Part shown: in pieces, positions 53,796 through 62,844 of the stretch
Numbering within the stretch: position 1 is the first letter of the stretch
How the letters are laid out: the number at the start of each line of letters is the position of its first letter
DNA from: VYFG01 sp965221795
GTDB lineage: Bacteria > Pseudomonadota > Gammaproteobacteria > Arenicellales > Poriferihabitantaceae
Assembly (NCBI GenBank): GCA_965221795.1
Contig: OZ244914.1
Location: 1,674,001 to 1,738,000, forward strand
DNA length: 64,000 bases
Direction of reading: 5' to 3'
Notes under the pieces: generated by a model
The model's input: only the letters and a program-made list of their open reading frames with translations
The model's database searches: none
Told to the model about the DNA's origin: nothing
Program-made: the position numbers and the translations under genes

Positions 53796-55543
53796 GCGGA
53801 GAAGAAGGCCCCCCTGATGCAACGGGTTTGCGGCGTGGACCCCGGCCCCTGTTCGAGCGTGTTGGCACCATTCTGGCATTTGGCCTGCTGGTGGGCATCA
53901 CCGGGGCGTTGCTCGCCATTCTGGTGGTGGGCGCAATCCGTTGGCTGGATGACCAATGGTCTACCCGGATCGGTGGATACTCCGGTGATTTCAATCTGCT
54001 ATTGCTATTGACCCCGATGGTGGGTGGGTTGGTGGTGGGCGTTCTGTTGCTCGGCATGTCCCACCGCCGGGCTGCTACGGTGGCGGATATCATTTACGGC
54101 GTCCAGGCCCGGAAAACCGATATCCACTGGCGTGATGGGGTGCTCAATACCGTGGCTACTGTGATCGGGATTGGCAGCGGGGCGTCGGTGGGACACTATG
54201 CACCGCTGGCCAATATGGGTGCGACACTTGGCAGCAATCTGGGTCGCCGATTCCGTTTCGATCCTGATCCGGAGCTGGGCATTGCCTGCGGAGTAGCGGC
54301 AGCGATCTCCACCGCTTTCAGTGCACCGATTGCCGCAGTCCTATTCGCCCACGAAGTCATTCTTCGGCACTACTCGCTGCGCGCTTTTGCCCCCATCACG
54401 GTAGCCTCTTCCACCGGCTATTTTATCGAGCACCACCTGCTCGGGTACCCTCCCCTGTTTGCGGTCCAGGCCGAACGCTCACTGTTTGTACCGGAATTTC
54501 TGGTCTTTGTGGTTATTGGACTGGTCAGTGCCATGGTCGCTGTCGGATTCATGAAGGCGGTGATCCTGTCCACCGAGCTGGCGAGCAAAAGTCGATTGCC
54601 GACCTGGTTACGTCCCACAGTTGCTGGTCTGGGTGTTGGGATCATGGGTCAGTGGGTGCCGGAGGTGCTGGGACTGGGCGATGGGCTCCTCAGTGGAATC
54701 ATTGGGGGTCGCCCGATCCATTTTGGGGACATCACCGTGTTGCTGGCCGCGAAGATACTGGCTACGGCATTATGTATTGGCTTCGGCTTTGCGGGGGGAG
54801 TGTTCAGTCCGGCGCTTCTGGTGGGGGTGTTAACCGGAGCCTTGTTGGGAGGTATTGCCCACTTCGTTTTGGGTGCTCACTCCTCGGAACCAGCATTTTA
54901 TGCGGTTTGCGGTATGGCGGCAGTAGCCAGCTCCGTCATCGGTGGTCCACTGACCTCCGTTCTGATCGTGTTCGAACTGACGCGGAATTATGAACTGACG
55001 ATTGCGGCCATGATCAGCGTGGTGATTGCCAATGTGGTGACTTACCGATTATTCGGGCGCTCCCTGTTTGACCGCCAGCTGGCTGCTGCCGGCATCGACT
55101 TGTCCCGGGGGCGGGTGAAGCTCTTGCTGCAACAGGCCACCGTCGACGATCACAAGACCTTGGATGCAGTGATCGTCCGCACGGACCAATCACTGGGAGA
55201 CGCCCGCAATACCATGATTTCTGCCGGTCGCCAGGAATGTCATGTGCTGGATTCGTTGTCTCGCTACTGTGGTCGATTGCGCCTGTTTGATGTGCTCCGG
55301 TTGCAGGATGACTTGGATCTTGGTCAGGAATGCGTTGGCAATCATGCCATGGCCGATGTGCTGCAGTTCCAGCCTGAACAGACGGTGTGGGATGCGATTC
55401 AGGGATTGCAGGAATTTGTCGGTGAAAGTATCGCCGTGGTGGATCGTGGAGGGTATTATCGTGGTGTCGTTTATGAAAACTCCCTGATTCGTGCACAGCT
55501 TGAGGCCATTTCGAGAATCCGGGAGGAGGAACATGCCACCTGA
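53792..55543 (+). CDS. ClC-family chloride channel with CBS domains
   Basis: An integral membrane anion protein of 583 residues with the ClC fold and a C-terminal CBS pair. The glycine motif GIGSGASVGHYAPLANMGA replaces GxGxGREGP, so the gating glutamate (E148 in E. coli ClcA) is tyrosine (about Y136). The internal proton glutamate (E203) aligns with valine in FSAPIAAVLFAHEVILRH. Loss of both is the pattern of passive channels. ATG 53792 overlaps the ubiB stop. Confidence 0.9.
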   Translation: MSGEEGPPDATGLRRGPRPLFERVGTILAFGLLVGITGALLAILVVGAIRWLDDQWSTRIGGYSGDFNLLLLLTPMVGGLVVGVLLLGMSHRRAATVADIIYGVQARKTDIHWRDGVLNTVATVIGIGSGASVGHYAPLANMGATLGSNLGRRFRFDPDPELGIACGVAAAISTAFSAPIAAVLFAHEVILRHYSLRAFAPITVASSTGYFIEHHLLGYPPLFAVQAERSLFVPEFLVFVVIGLVSAMVAVGFMKAVILSTELASKSRLPTWLRPTVAGLGVGIMGQWVPEVLGLGDGLLSGIIGGRPIHFGDITVLLAAKILATALCIGFGFAGGVFSPALLVGVLTGALLGGIAHFVLGAHSSEPAFYAVCGMAAVASSVIGGPLTSVLIVFELTRNYELTIAAMISVVIANVVTYRLFGRSLFDRQLAAAGIDLSRGRVKLLLQQATVDDHKTLDAVIVRTDQSLGDARNTMISAGRQECHVLDSLSRYCGRLRLFDVLRLQDDLDLGQECVGNHAMADVLQFQPEQTVWDAIQGLQEFVGESIAVVDRGGYYRGVVYENSLIRAQLEAISRIREEEHAT

Positions 55544-55560
55544 ACATATGGAGTCTGAAT

Positions 55561-56736
55561 ATGCCGACTGACCCGTTTATCTGGGACGATCCCTTTGACC
55601 TGAATTCACAACTCTCCGAAGAGGAGCGGCTGGTGCGTGACCATGCCCGGGACTATTGCCAGTCGGTCCTGCAACCTCGGGTCGTGGCAGCTTACCGGGA
55701 CGAGATCTACGATCCGGAACTGTTGCCCCGGTTCGGGGAACTCGGCATGTTGGGCTCAACCCTGCCGGAAGAGTACGGCTGTGCCGGGCTCAACCATGTG
55801 TGTTATGGATTGCTTGCCCGGGAAGTGGAGCGGGTGGACAGTGGGTATCGCTCCGCCCTGAGTGTGCAATCGTCCCTGGTGATGTATCCGATCTTTGCGT
55901 ACGGCAGTGAAGAACAGCGGCAGTACTATCTACCCCGGCTCGCGACCGCCGAACTCATCGGGTGTTTTGGTCTGACAGAAGCCGACCATGGCTCGGACCC
56001 GGCAGGGATGGCGACCCGGGCTGAGTGCATTCCCGGAGGCTATCGTCTCAATGGCAGCAAGATGTGGATCAGCAATGCCCCGGTAGCCGATCTCGCGATT
56101 GTCTGGGCCAAGCTGAACGGTACAATTCGAGGATTTGTCGTGGAACGAGGGATAGCGGGATTTTCCACCCCCAAAATCGAGGGCAAATTGAGTCTTCGGG
56201 CATCCATCACCGGGGAAATCGTGCTCCAGGATGTGGAGGTACCCGAAACGAGCCTGTTGCCGAATGTGAGCGGGTTGCAGGGCCCGTTCGGTTGCCTGAC
56301 CAAAGCCCGGTACGGAATTGCCTGGGGTGCCATGGGGGCCGCCGAGGCCTGCTGGCATGGTGCCCGGGACTATACGCTGTCCCGCAAGCAGTTTGGCCGG
56401 CCGCTTGCCCAAAGCCAGTTGATCCAGAAGAAACTGGCGGACATGCAGACGGAAATTACTCTCGGCCTGCAGGCGGCCCTGCGGGTTGGGCGGCTGCTGG
56501 ACGAGGGTCGCTGTGCGGTAGAGAACATCTCCCTCATCAAGCGAAACAACGCCGGCAAGGCGTTGGAAATCGCCCGCATGGCTCGAGACATGCATGGTGG
56601 CAACGGCATTGCCGAAGAGTATCATGTGATGCGGCATATGAACAATCTGGAGACGGTCAATACCTACGAAGGTACCCATGATATCCATGCATTGATTCTG
56701 GGTCGTGCACAGACGGGGCTACCGGCATTTTGCTGA
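55561..56736 (+). CDS. gcdH: Glutaryl-CoA dehydrogenase
   Basis: An FAD enzyme that oxidises and decarboxylates glutaryl-CoA to crotonyl-CoA in lysine, tryptophan and glutarate breakdown. The substrate arginine lies in SGYRSALSVQSSLVMYPI, FAD contacts in GLTEADHGSDPAGM, and the catalytic glutamate in TYEGTHDIHALILGRAQTG, all diagnostic for this subgroup of acyl-CoA dehydrogenases. It has 391 residues. It may connect to 5-aminovalerate-type catabolism suggested by the aminotransferase island, but that is speculative. Confidence 0.92.
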   Translation: MPTDPFIWDDPFDLNSQLSEEERLVRDHARDYCQSVLQPRVVAAYRDEIYDPELLPRFGELGMLGSTLPEEYGCAGLNHVCYGLLAREVERVDSGYRSALSVQSSLVMYPIFAYGSEEQRQYYLPRLATAELIGCFGLTEADHGSDPAGMATRAECIPGGYRLNGSKMWISNAPVADLAIVWAKLNGTIRGFVVERGIAGFSTPKIEGKLSLRASITGEIVLQDVEVPETSLLPNVSGLQGPFGCLTKARYGIAWGAMGAAEACWHGARDYTLSRKQFGRPLAQSQLIQKKLADMQTEITLGLQAALRVGRLLDEGRCAVENISLIKRNNAGKALEIARMARDMHGGNGIAEEYHVMRHMNNLETVNTYEGTHDIHALILGRAQTGLPAFC

Positions 56737-56756
56737 TCCTGCAGGAGTCTTGGACG

Positions 56757-57257
56757 ATGAGTATGCGGTATTTTGCCTATGGCTCCAACCTGCTTTTTGC
56801 CAGACTCCGGGCGCGCTGCCCGTCCGTCAAGAACTTTGGAGTGGCCAGGCTGGAGCACCATCGGCTGCATTTCAACAAGCCAGGTGGGGATGGCTCCGGC
56901 AAATGCGGTATTGAAGCCACCGATGCAGACGAAAGCGTGTGGGGTGTGCTGTACCGGATCTCGGATCAGGAAAAAACGGTGCTGGACCGAATTGAGGGAG
57001 TGGGATTTGGGTATGTGAGCCGGGATATCGTGGCGCAGACCGATCAGGGGTCGGTTGCCTGTTATACCTACTATCCTACTGTACACGGAACTGGGCTGCC
57101 GCCGTGGGATTGGTACAAGGCTTTTGTGGTCCAGGGTGCCCGAGAGAACCATTTGCCGGATGCCTATATCGCGATGCTGGAAACCATACCATATCGAGTC
57201 GATCCGGATTCGGTGCGACGAAGGCAGAATCTGGCGATTCTCCCGGACTTGGCTTGA
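56757..57257 (+). CDS. Gamma-glutamylcyclotransferase-like protein
   Basis: This fold (AIG2/GGCT) converts gamma-glutamyl amides to 5-oxoproline. ATG 56757 gives MSMRYFAYGSNLLFARLRARCP, with the YGSNL substrate loop. The conserved VWGVLYRISDQEKTVLDRIEGV includes the acidic catalytic region. It has 166 residues. It lies 21 bases after gcdH. Its product, 5-oxoproline, is the usual substrate of PxpABC, which is encoded elsewhere in this window. Confidence 0.88.
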   Translation: MSMRYFAYGSNLLFARLRARCPSVKNFGVARLEHHRLHFNKPGGDGSGKCGIEATDADESVWGVLYRISDQEKTVLDRIEGVGFGYVSRDIVAQTDQGSVACYTYYPTVHGTGLPPWDWYKAFVVQGARENHLPDAYIAMLETIPYRVDPDSVRRRQNLAILPDLA

Positions 57258-57512
57258 AATACCGGTACCATGGAAAAGGAGCAGGGGGAGAAGAGCCCGG
57301 GCGCAGTGCGTCGAGGCTGGTAGGAACCGGAACAGACCAGCGGCTACACGGGCAGGAAGCGGCTCTAAGTCGGACCTGTCTGCCGACCGACGCTGGGAGG
57401 CGTCATGCAATCTTGGCCGCCCCATTGCGGTCATATGCAGCCTGCCCCGTGGCTCATCGGATGGTACGACCGGACCGCGCACCCGAACGGTCAGAGTAGG
57501 TTCTTTCTGGAT

Positions 57513-57857
57513 TCAGCCCAAGCACTGCCGACTGTCGTCCGGAGCCTGTTCCCGCCGGCTCGGGCCATAATCCCGCAGGACTTCGGCAACCCGCAAGCGA
57601 TAATTGTGGAACAGGCGGTCCTTGCCTTCGGATTGGGCCTGGCGATGGGCGACGGTGTTGCGCCAACGGTCCACCGCGTCCGCATTTTCGAAAAAGCTGA
57701 CCGAAAGCAGCTTGCCTTCTTCGGTTAGGCTCTGGAACCGTTCCACAGAGAGAAAGCCTTCGATGGATTCGATCTCCTGCCGCATGCGGGCCGCCATTTC
57801 CAGATAGCGCTCCTGATGGTTGGGATCCGCCCAGAATTCAAATATCACGACAATCAT
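57513..57857 (-). CDS. Antibiotic-biosynthesis-monooxygenase (ABM) domain protein
   Basis: A small dimeric ferredoxin-like-fold protein. It reads MIVVIFEFWADPNHQERYLEMAARMRQEIESIEGFLSVERFQS, the usual ABM pattern, then LLSVSFFENADAVDRWRNTVAHRQAQSEGKDRLFHNYRLRVAEVLRDY. It has 114 residues. Members include oxygenases and heme-degrading enzymes, but many are uncharacterised and no specific activity is claimed. It diverges from the pterin dehydratase gene. Confidence 0.88.
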   Translation of the reverse strand: MIVVIFEFWADPNHQERYLEMAARMRQEIESIEGFLSVERFQSLTEEGKLLSVSFFENADAVDRWRNTVAHRQAQSEGKDRLFHNYRLRVAEVLRDYGPSRREQAPDDSRQCLG

Positions 57858-57933
57858 CGGTAGTCAAGGACATGGTATATTGCGGAGTATACTTGATGAT
57901 TTACGTCCCACCCCCGTACTCGGTATCCTGACC

Positions 57934-58281
57934 ATGTCTGAATTGGAGCGCGAACGATGTGAGGCCTGCCGTGCCGGTGCGCCGGCAGTGACCGCCGCCG
58001 AATTGGCCGAGCTGAGGCCGCAATTGCCGGATTGGACCCCTCGGACTCGGGACGATTTCCTGACCTTGGAACGGGTGTTCCCGTTCCGCAATTTCAACGA
58101 CGCCATGGGGTTCGGTGTCCGGGTGGGGCTGCTGGCCGAGGCCGAGGGGCATCACCCGGAAATGGTCATTGAATGGGGCCGGGTGCGGGTGACCTGGTGG
58201 ACCCACAAAATCCGGGGGCTGCATCGCAATGACCTGGTTTGTGCGGCCAAGACCGATCGGTTGTATCGCCGACCGGACTGA
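57934..58281 (+). CDS. phhB: 4a-hydroxytetrahydrobiopterin dehydratase (pterin carbinolamine dehydratase)
   Basis: Recycles the pterin cofactor of aromatic amino acid hydroxylases. ATG 57934 gives MSELERERCEACRAGAPAVT; the catalytic histidines lie in AEAEGHHPEMVIEWGRVRVTWWTH and the final block is GLHRNDLVCAAKTD. It has 115 residues. No hydroxylase gene is in view; the pteridine reductase at 39.7 kb could act in the same cycle. Confidence 0.92.
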   Translation: MSELERERCEACRAGAPAVTAAELAELRPQLPDWTPRTRDDFLTLERVFPFRNFNDAMGFGVRVGLLAEAEGHHPEMVIEWGRVRVTWWTHKIRGLHRNDLVCAAKTDRLYRRPD

Positions 58282-58299
58282 ATCCTTTCCGGCCCGGGT

Positions 58300-59262
58300 A
58301 CCGGGCAGACCCTCGCACGGTCCGGAGAGCAGTGGGCCGGATGCCCCGGTTTGTGCAGTCGTTGGCGGACCCATCGCCTGCCGGCCGCACTGCCGTCATG
58401 CCCACTGCCCATGGCCTGGTCCATGGGGGTCACGCTGTTGCTATAATTGGCGTGAAAGAAGCGATGGTGGAGATGGAGGTGATGGAAATAGTCTCCGGCC
58501 GAAATGCTGACATTCCCCGTGATCTTGAGCCGATTGAACCCGGGGTGGGATATGGCTGGGCTCACGCCCTGATATAGGCCAGTCAGGATCAACAGGGCCG
58601 AGTGAATCGGGACTACCCACCAGAGCAGGAACAGGGAGAAGTAGATCAGGTGCTCCACCGAATGCATGGAAATTCCACTCCAGGGGCCAGTGTTGGCATT
58701 GCGGTGGTGAAGGTCATGAGCGATCTGGAACAAGGGGCACCAATGCAGAAGGCGATGGTTCAGGTAAAAGTGGAACGTGGACCGGAAAAATCACCCCGAA
58801 TACCAGTAACACCACCTGTACGGGGGATTGTTCGAATTGCAGCCACTTCATCTACCCGCAGGCATACCACCACCAGGTCAGACTCTCACTAAAGTGTCCA
58901 GATGGTTACCCCACTGGTCAGGCTCCAGAACATGTTGTCCTTGACCTGGTCCCGGAATGTGAATCGGTCATCATTGCGGGCTATCCAGATGCGGTTGAAC
59001 TTGTATTCAGGTCCTGCCAGCGGCGGATATAAAGCCACCAGTGAAGACTGCCGGCAATCAGGATGAGCATGGCCGCATTTCGCAGCCAGATCAGAGCCAT
59101 CCAATCCAGTGCAAGAGTGGCCATGGTGTCCAGGGAAGGTGTCAGCCATTGTCAGAGCATCACAGACACGGCGATATAGAGATATCCCCAGGCATAGATC
59201 GGCGGGATCCGGATGCGGTCCGGTCGGAAATGGGCAGAGGCGTCTGGGGTCATCGGGGGCAT
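58300..59262 (-). pseudogene. Degraded sterol-desaturase-family membrane enzyme
   Basis: Pieces of a fatty-acid hydroxylase/sterol desaturase appear in order in changing frames. They are MPPMTPDASAHFRPDRIRIP; DWMALIWLRNAAMLILIAGS with LHWWLYIRRW; YKFNRIWIARNDDRFTFRDQ with VKDNMFWSLTSGVTIWT; LTWWWYACG then a stop; HDLHHRNANTGPWSGISMHS; and FHHLHLHHRFFHANYSNSV with TPMDQAMGSGHDG. The iron-binding histidine clusters are still visible, but several frameshifts and stops separate the parts. ATG 59262 is the ancestral start; the ancestral end is approximate. Confidence 0.75.
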
Positions 59263-59578
59263 TATGAATTCCACTCACAAACCAGTCTCCGGTAGGGTAG
59301 ACGGTACAATCTTCCGGAAAGTCGGCGGGGTTTGGTATAGTTGCGCCATTTTTCCACTCTCTGCATTGCTATCTCCTGCTCCAGCCCGACCGCATTCTGC
59401 AGACCGTTATGCCATTGAGAATGACCGGCCACGGCATCGGCAGTGAAATAGGGTGGACTCTGTGACAGCAACGCTGTTATATTTAGCCTGAATAACGAAT
59501 GATTGCCACCTTTCCGGGGATTTTGGCATGTCCGGCAGGTGTCTTTCCCTTACACTAAATTCAACAGGAGCTTCTTTT
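59263..59578. other. Leader region of the LIV operon
   Basis: This lies between the divergent sterol-desaturase relic and the branched-chain amino acid operon. AT-rich -10-like boxes occur at 59336-59341 (TATAGT) and 59478-59483 (TATATT), but neither has a convincing -35 box. No gene is seen. Confidence 0.4.
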
Positions 59579-60811
59579 ATGAAGACACCAGTGACTTTCC
59601 TGGGCTGTGCGCTGGGCGCCGCCCTGCTTTGGGCTAACCCGGTCTTTGCGGAAGAGTGCGAGACAATTACATTGGGTTCTGCCATTTCCCTCACCGGCAA
59701 ATATGCCACGAATGGGATCCATGCCAAGAACGGCTACGAATTCGCGATCCAGAAGATTCGTGAAGCCGGGGGTGTGCAGTTTGGCGGCAAGTGCTACAAC
59801 TTTAACGTTATCTATTACGATGATGAATCCAAGGGAGACCGGGGTGCCACGCTGGCGGAACGCCTGATCAATCAGGATAAGGTTCAGTACATGCTGGGAC
59901 CCTACTCTTCGGGACTGACCAAGGCCATTGCACCGGTCACGGAAAAATACCAGATTCCGATGGTCGAAGCCGAAGGAGCCTCACGTTCCCTGTTCAATCA
60001 GGGTTACAAATACCTGTTTGCCGTGCTGTCGACGTCCGAGCAGTATCTGGCTTCTGCCGTAACGCTGGCCGCGGAAAAGGCGGAGAAATCAGGTAAGTCG
60101 CCGTCCTCTGTGAAGGTGGCGGTGGCGGTGGAAAATGATCCTTTCTCGTTGGACATCCGTGCGGGCGTGCTGGAGGATGCGGCCAAATATGACATGCAGA
60201 TTGTCGTCGATGAGCAGCTACCCCGCGACCTTTCCGATATGAGTGCGATTCTGACCAAGGTCAAACTCCTTAACCCGGATCTGCTGGTTGTCAGCGGACA
60301 CTCGAAAGGAGCAGCGACGGCAGTGCGGCAGATCAGTGAACAGAAGATCGCCACACCGATGATTGCCATCACGCACTGTGAAGCCGCCGATGTGGTGGGG
60401 AATTTCGGTGCGGCCGCCAATGATATCCTCTGTTCGACCCAGTGGGCGGAAACCCTGAGCTATGAGGACCCCTTGTTTGGCAGCGCAGCCAATTACGAGC
60501 GGGAATTCAAGGCGGCATTCCCGGAATATGCTGAAAAAACAGTTCCCTACCAGACTGCCCAGGCATCAGCCGCTGTCTACGTATTCAAGGATGCATTTGA
60601 ACGGGCCGGCAGCCTCGACAAGGAAGCCATCCGAGATGCCATTGCCGCTACCGACATGATGACCTTCTACGGCGGCATTCGCTTTTCCGAGTATGGCAAC
60701 AATATTGCCAAACCGATGGTGTTGCGGCAGATTCAGGACGGTCAGTACAATGTAGTGGCACCCTCGGAATTCGCGTCCCATCAAGTGAATTGGCCGCGCA
60801 CCCCGAAGTAA
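59579..60811 (+). CDS. Branched-chain-amino-acid-type ABC substrate-binding protein
   Basis: A periplasmic LIV-type receptor. ATG 59579, behind AGGAG, gives a Sec signal peptide (MKTPVTFLGCALGAALLWAN, cleaved near FAEE). The mature protein has ITLGSAISLTGKYATNGIHA and YMLGPYSSGLTKAIAPV typical of type I periplasmic binding folds. It has 410 residues. Ligands of this class range from Leu/Ile/Val to short amides and other amino acids, so the substrate is not assigned. It leads a five-gene transporter operon. Confidence 0.9.
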   Translation: MKTPVTFLGCALGAALLWANPVFAEECETITLGSAISLTGKYATNGIHAKNGYEFAIQKIREAGGVQFGGKCYNFNVIYYDDESKGDRGATLAERLINQDKVQYMLGPYSSGLTKAIAPVTEKYQIPMVEAEGASRSLFNQGYKYLFAVLSTSEQYLASAVTLAAEKAEKSGKSPSSVKVAVAVENDPFSLDIRAGVLEDAAKYDMQIVVDEQLPRDLSDMSAILTKVKLLNPDLLVVSGHSKGAATAVRQISEQKIATPMIAITHCEAADVVGNFGAAANDILCSTQWAETLSYEDPLFGSAANYEREFKAAFPEYAEKTVPYQTAQASAAVYVFKDAFERAGSLDKEAIRDAIAATDMMTFYGGIRFSEYGNNIAKPMVLRQIQDGQYNVVAPSEFASHQVNWPRTPK

Positions 60812-60887
60812 GTGCAACCGGTCTGGGCCGGGGGGCTTGCAGGTGCCCCGGCCCATCACTCCTGATCTCCTTATCCTCCGGCATCCG

Positions 60888-61799
60888 ATGGATCAGATTC
60901 TCGGCAACCTCTCCCTCCTGTTCCAGTTTCCGGTCGTCAATCTGAAGATCGTGATGGATGGTCTCATGATCGGTGCCCTGTTCGCCCTCTCTGCCTATGG
61001 CCTGGCACTGGTATGGGGGGTCATGAATGTCAAGAACCTGGCACAGGGTGATTTTGTGATTGCCGGCGGGTATGTGGCCTGGTGGCTGACAAAACAGGGC
61101 ATGCCTCCATTGCTTGGAGTGCCCGCTGCCTTCCTTGTCATGTGGGGGTTGGGTTGGGTGGCCTACAAGCTGGTGATCGCGCGGGTTATTGAGCGGGACC
61201 TCTTCACCTCGCTGTTGGCGACGTTTGGCCTCGCGATCATCATGGCCCAGATGCTGAACCTGCTGTTTGGTTCGGATACCCAGAGTATCCAGTTGCAATA
61301 TGACACACTATATTTTGTCGATGGCTTTGTGGATGTGCCCATTGCCAAGCTGCTGGGGGTTCTGATGGCGGCCGGCTTGGCGGCCGGTGTAGTCCTGTTC
61401 ATGAAGAAAAGCCGGATGGGACAGGCGATCCGGGCAACAGCTCAGGATGCCCGCGCGGCCCGAGTGCTGGGGATTGATACGGAAAAAGTCTATTCCTTTA
61501 CTTTTTCATTGAATGCGGCGATCTGTGGCGCGGCAGGGGCGATTATTGTGATGGTCTGGGTGATCCAGCCATTCTACGGCATTACCCACTCGGTGCGCGC
61601 CTTCGTGATTGTCACTGCCGCGGGTTTGGGCAACTTGCCGGGAGTCATTGCGGCCGGCCTTGGCATCGGCGTTGCGGAACAATATGGCGCTCATATCTTT
61701 GGCATCGGCTATCAGCAGGCCATCGCCGTCCTGCTGTTGCTGCTGGTGTTGGTGTTCCGTCTCATCCAGCAGCGCCGGGTACGCCAGAGCCTGAAATAG
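60888..61799 (+). CDS. livH: LIV-type ABC transporter permease LivH
   Basis: The first inner-membrane permease of the LIV family. ATG 60888 gives MDQILGNLSLLFQFPVVNLK, then the characteristic LMIGALFALSAYGLALVWGVMNVKNLAQGDF. The coupling region appears as GQAIRATAQDARAARVLGIDTEKVY. It has 303 residues. It ends ten bases before livM. Confidence 0.92.
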   Translation: MDQILGNLSLLFQFPVVNLKIVMDGLMIGALFALSAYGLALVWGVMNVKNLAQGDFVIAGGYVAWWLTKQGMPPLLGVPAAFLVMWGLGWVAYKLVIARVIERDLFTSLLATFGLAIIMAQMLNLLFGSDTQSIQLQYDTLYFVDGFVDVPIAKLLGVLMAAGLAAGVVLFMKKSRMGQAIRATAQDARAARVLGIDTEKVYSFTFSLNAAICGAAGAIIVMVWVIQPFYGITHSVRAFVIVTAAGLGNLPGVIAAGLGIGVAEQYGAHIFGIGYQQAIAVLLLLLVLVFRLIQQRRVRQSLK

Positions 61800-61809
61800 G
61801 AGAGCGGCC

Positions 61810-62844
61810 ATGAGAACGACCCTATTCTATATTGCCCTGCTACTGATCACGCTCGCGGCCCCCTTCCTGTTCCCGGATTTCCGTACCCAGCTTGCAACCT
61901 TGTGGCTGATGATCATTGTTGCACTGTCCTGGGACATGACCGGCGGCCAGATGGGCTACAACTCTCTTGGCAATATCTTCTTTTATGGCACTGGAATGTA
62001 TGTGGCCGCCCTGATCGCCATTGGTATGGTGCACCCGGTCGAAGCGTACACGGATGCCAGCCGTACCGAACTGATGCTGTTTACCGACCGACAGTATTTC
62101 ACTGGTGTCTTGCTCGGATGCCTTGGTGCGGGCCTGTTCTGTGCCCTATCAGCGGTGGTCATTGGCTGGGTTACCTTTGGCCTGCGTGGTCCCTACTTTG
62201 CCATCGGCACCCTTGGGGTGGCGATTGCGGCGGGAGAATTGGTGTCCAATTGGGGCTGGGTAGGCGGGGGGCAGGGGATTCAATTGCCGGTGTATCCCGG
62301 TGACCTGGAAATCGGAAAGCTTTTTTTCTATTTCCTGTTTGCCGCGACCGGCGTAGGGCTTTTTCTGTTTTGTCGCTGGCTCTATCGCACCCGATTTGGT
62401 GCCGCGGTCAATGCCATTCGTGATGACGAGGAAAAAGCCGAGGCCATGGGCATCCATACCCTGCGCTACAAGTTGACTGCATGGGCATTTTCCGCTTTCT
62501 TTGTGGGTATCGCCGGAGCCATTTCAGGATTCCAGCTGATCCACTTCGAGCCGTTGGAAACCGCCTATCAGACGATTAACCTCGGTATCTTCATGGTGGT
62601 TTGTGTCCTGCTTGGCGGCAAGGGAACCCTGTGGGGGCCGGTAGTGGGGGCCATCGTCTTCCATGTGATCAAAGAAGTGACCTGGAATTATCTGCTCGGC
62701 TGGCAGTGGGTTGCCTTGGGTGCCCTGATTGTGGTCACAGTAGTGTACTTCCAAGATGGTATCATGGGATGGATGATGCACCATCGGCCGGAATGGTTCG
62801 GGATTCGGGTGGACAAAAAGGAAACGGGCAGGGAAGCGGCATGA
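61810..62844 (+). CDS. livM: LIV-type ABC transporter permease LivM
   Basis: The second permease. The conserved block WDMTGGQMGYNSLGNIFFYG and the coupling segment FGAAVNAIRDDEEKAEAMGI are typical of LivM. Several membrane segments span the 344 residues. The stop overlaps the livG start as ATGA. Confidence 0.92.
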   Translation: MRTTLFYIALLLITLAAPFLFPDFRTQLATLWLMIIVALSWDMTGGQMGYNSLGNIFFYGTGMYVAALIAIGMVHPVEAYTDASRTELMLFTDRQYFTGVLLGCLGAGLFCALSAVVIGWVTFGLRGPYFAIGTLGVAIAAGELVSNWGWVGGGQGIQLPVYPGDLEIGKLFFYFLFAATGVGLFLFCRWLYRTRFGAAVNAIRDDEEKAEAMGIHTLRYKLTAWAFSAFFVGIAGAISGFQLIHFEPLETAYQTINLGIFMVVCVLLGGKGTLWGPVVGAIVFHVIKEVTWNYLLGWQWVALGALIVVTVVYFQDGIMGWMMHHRPEWFGIRVDKKETGREAA

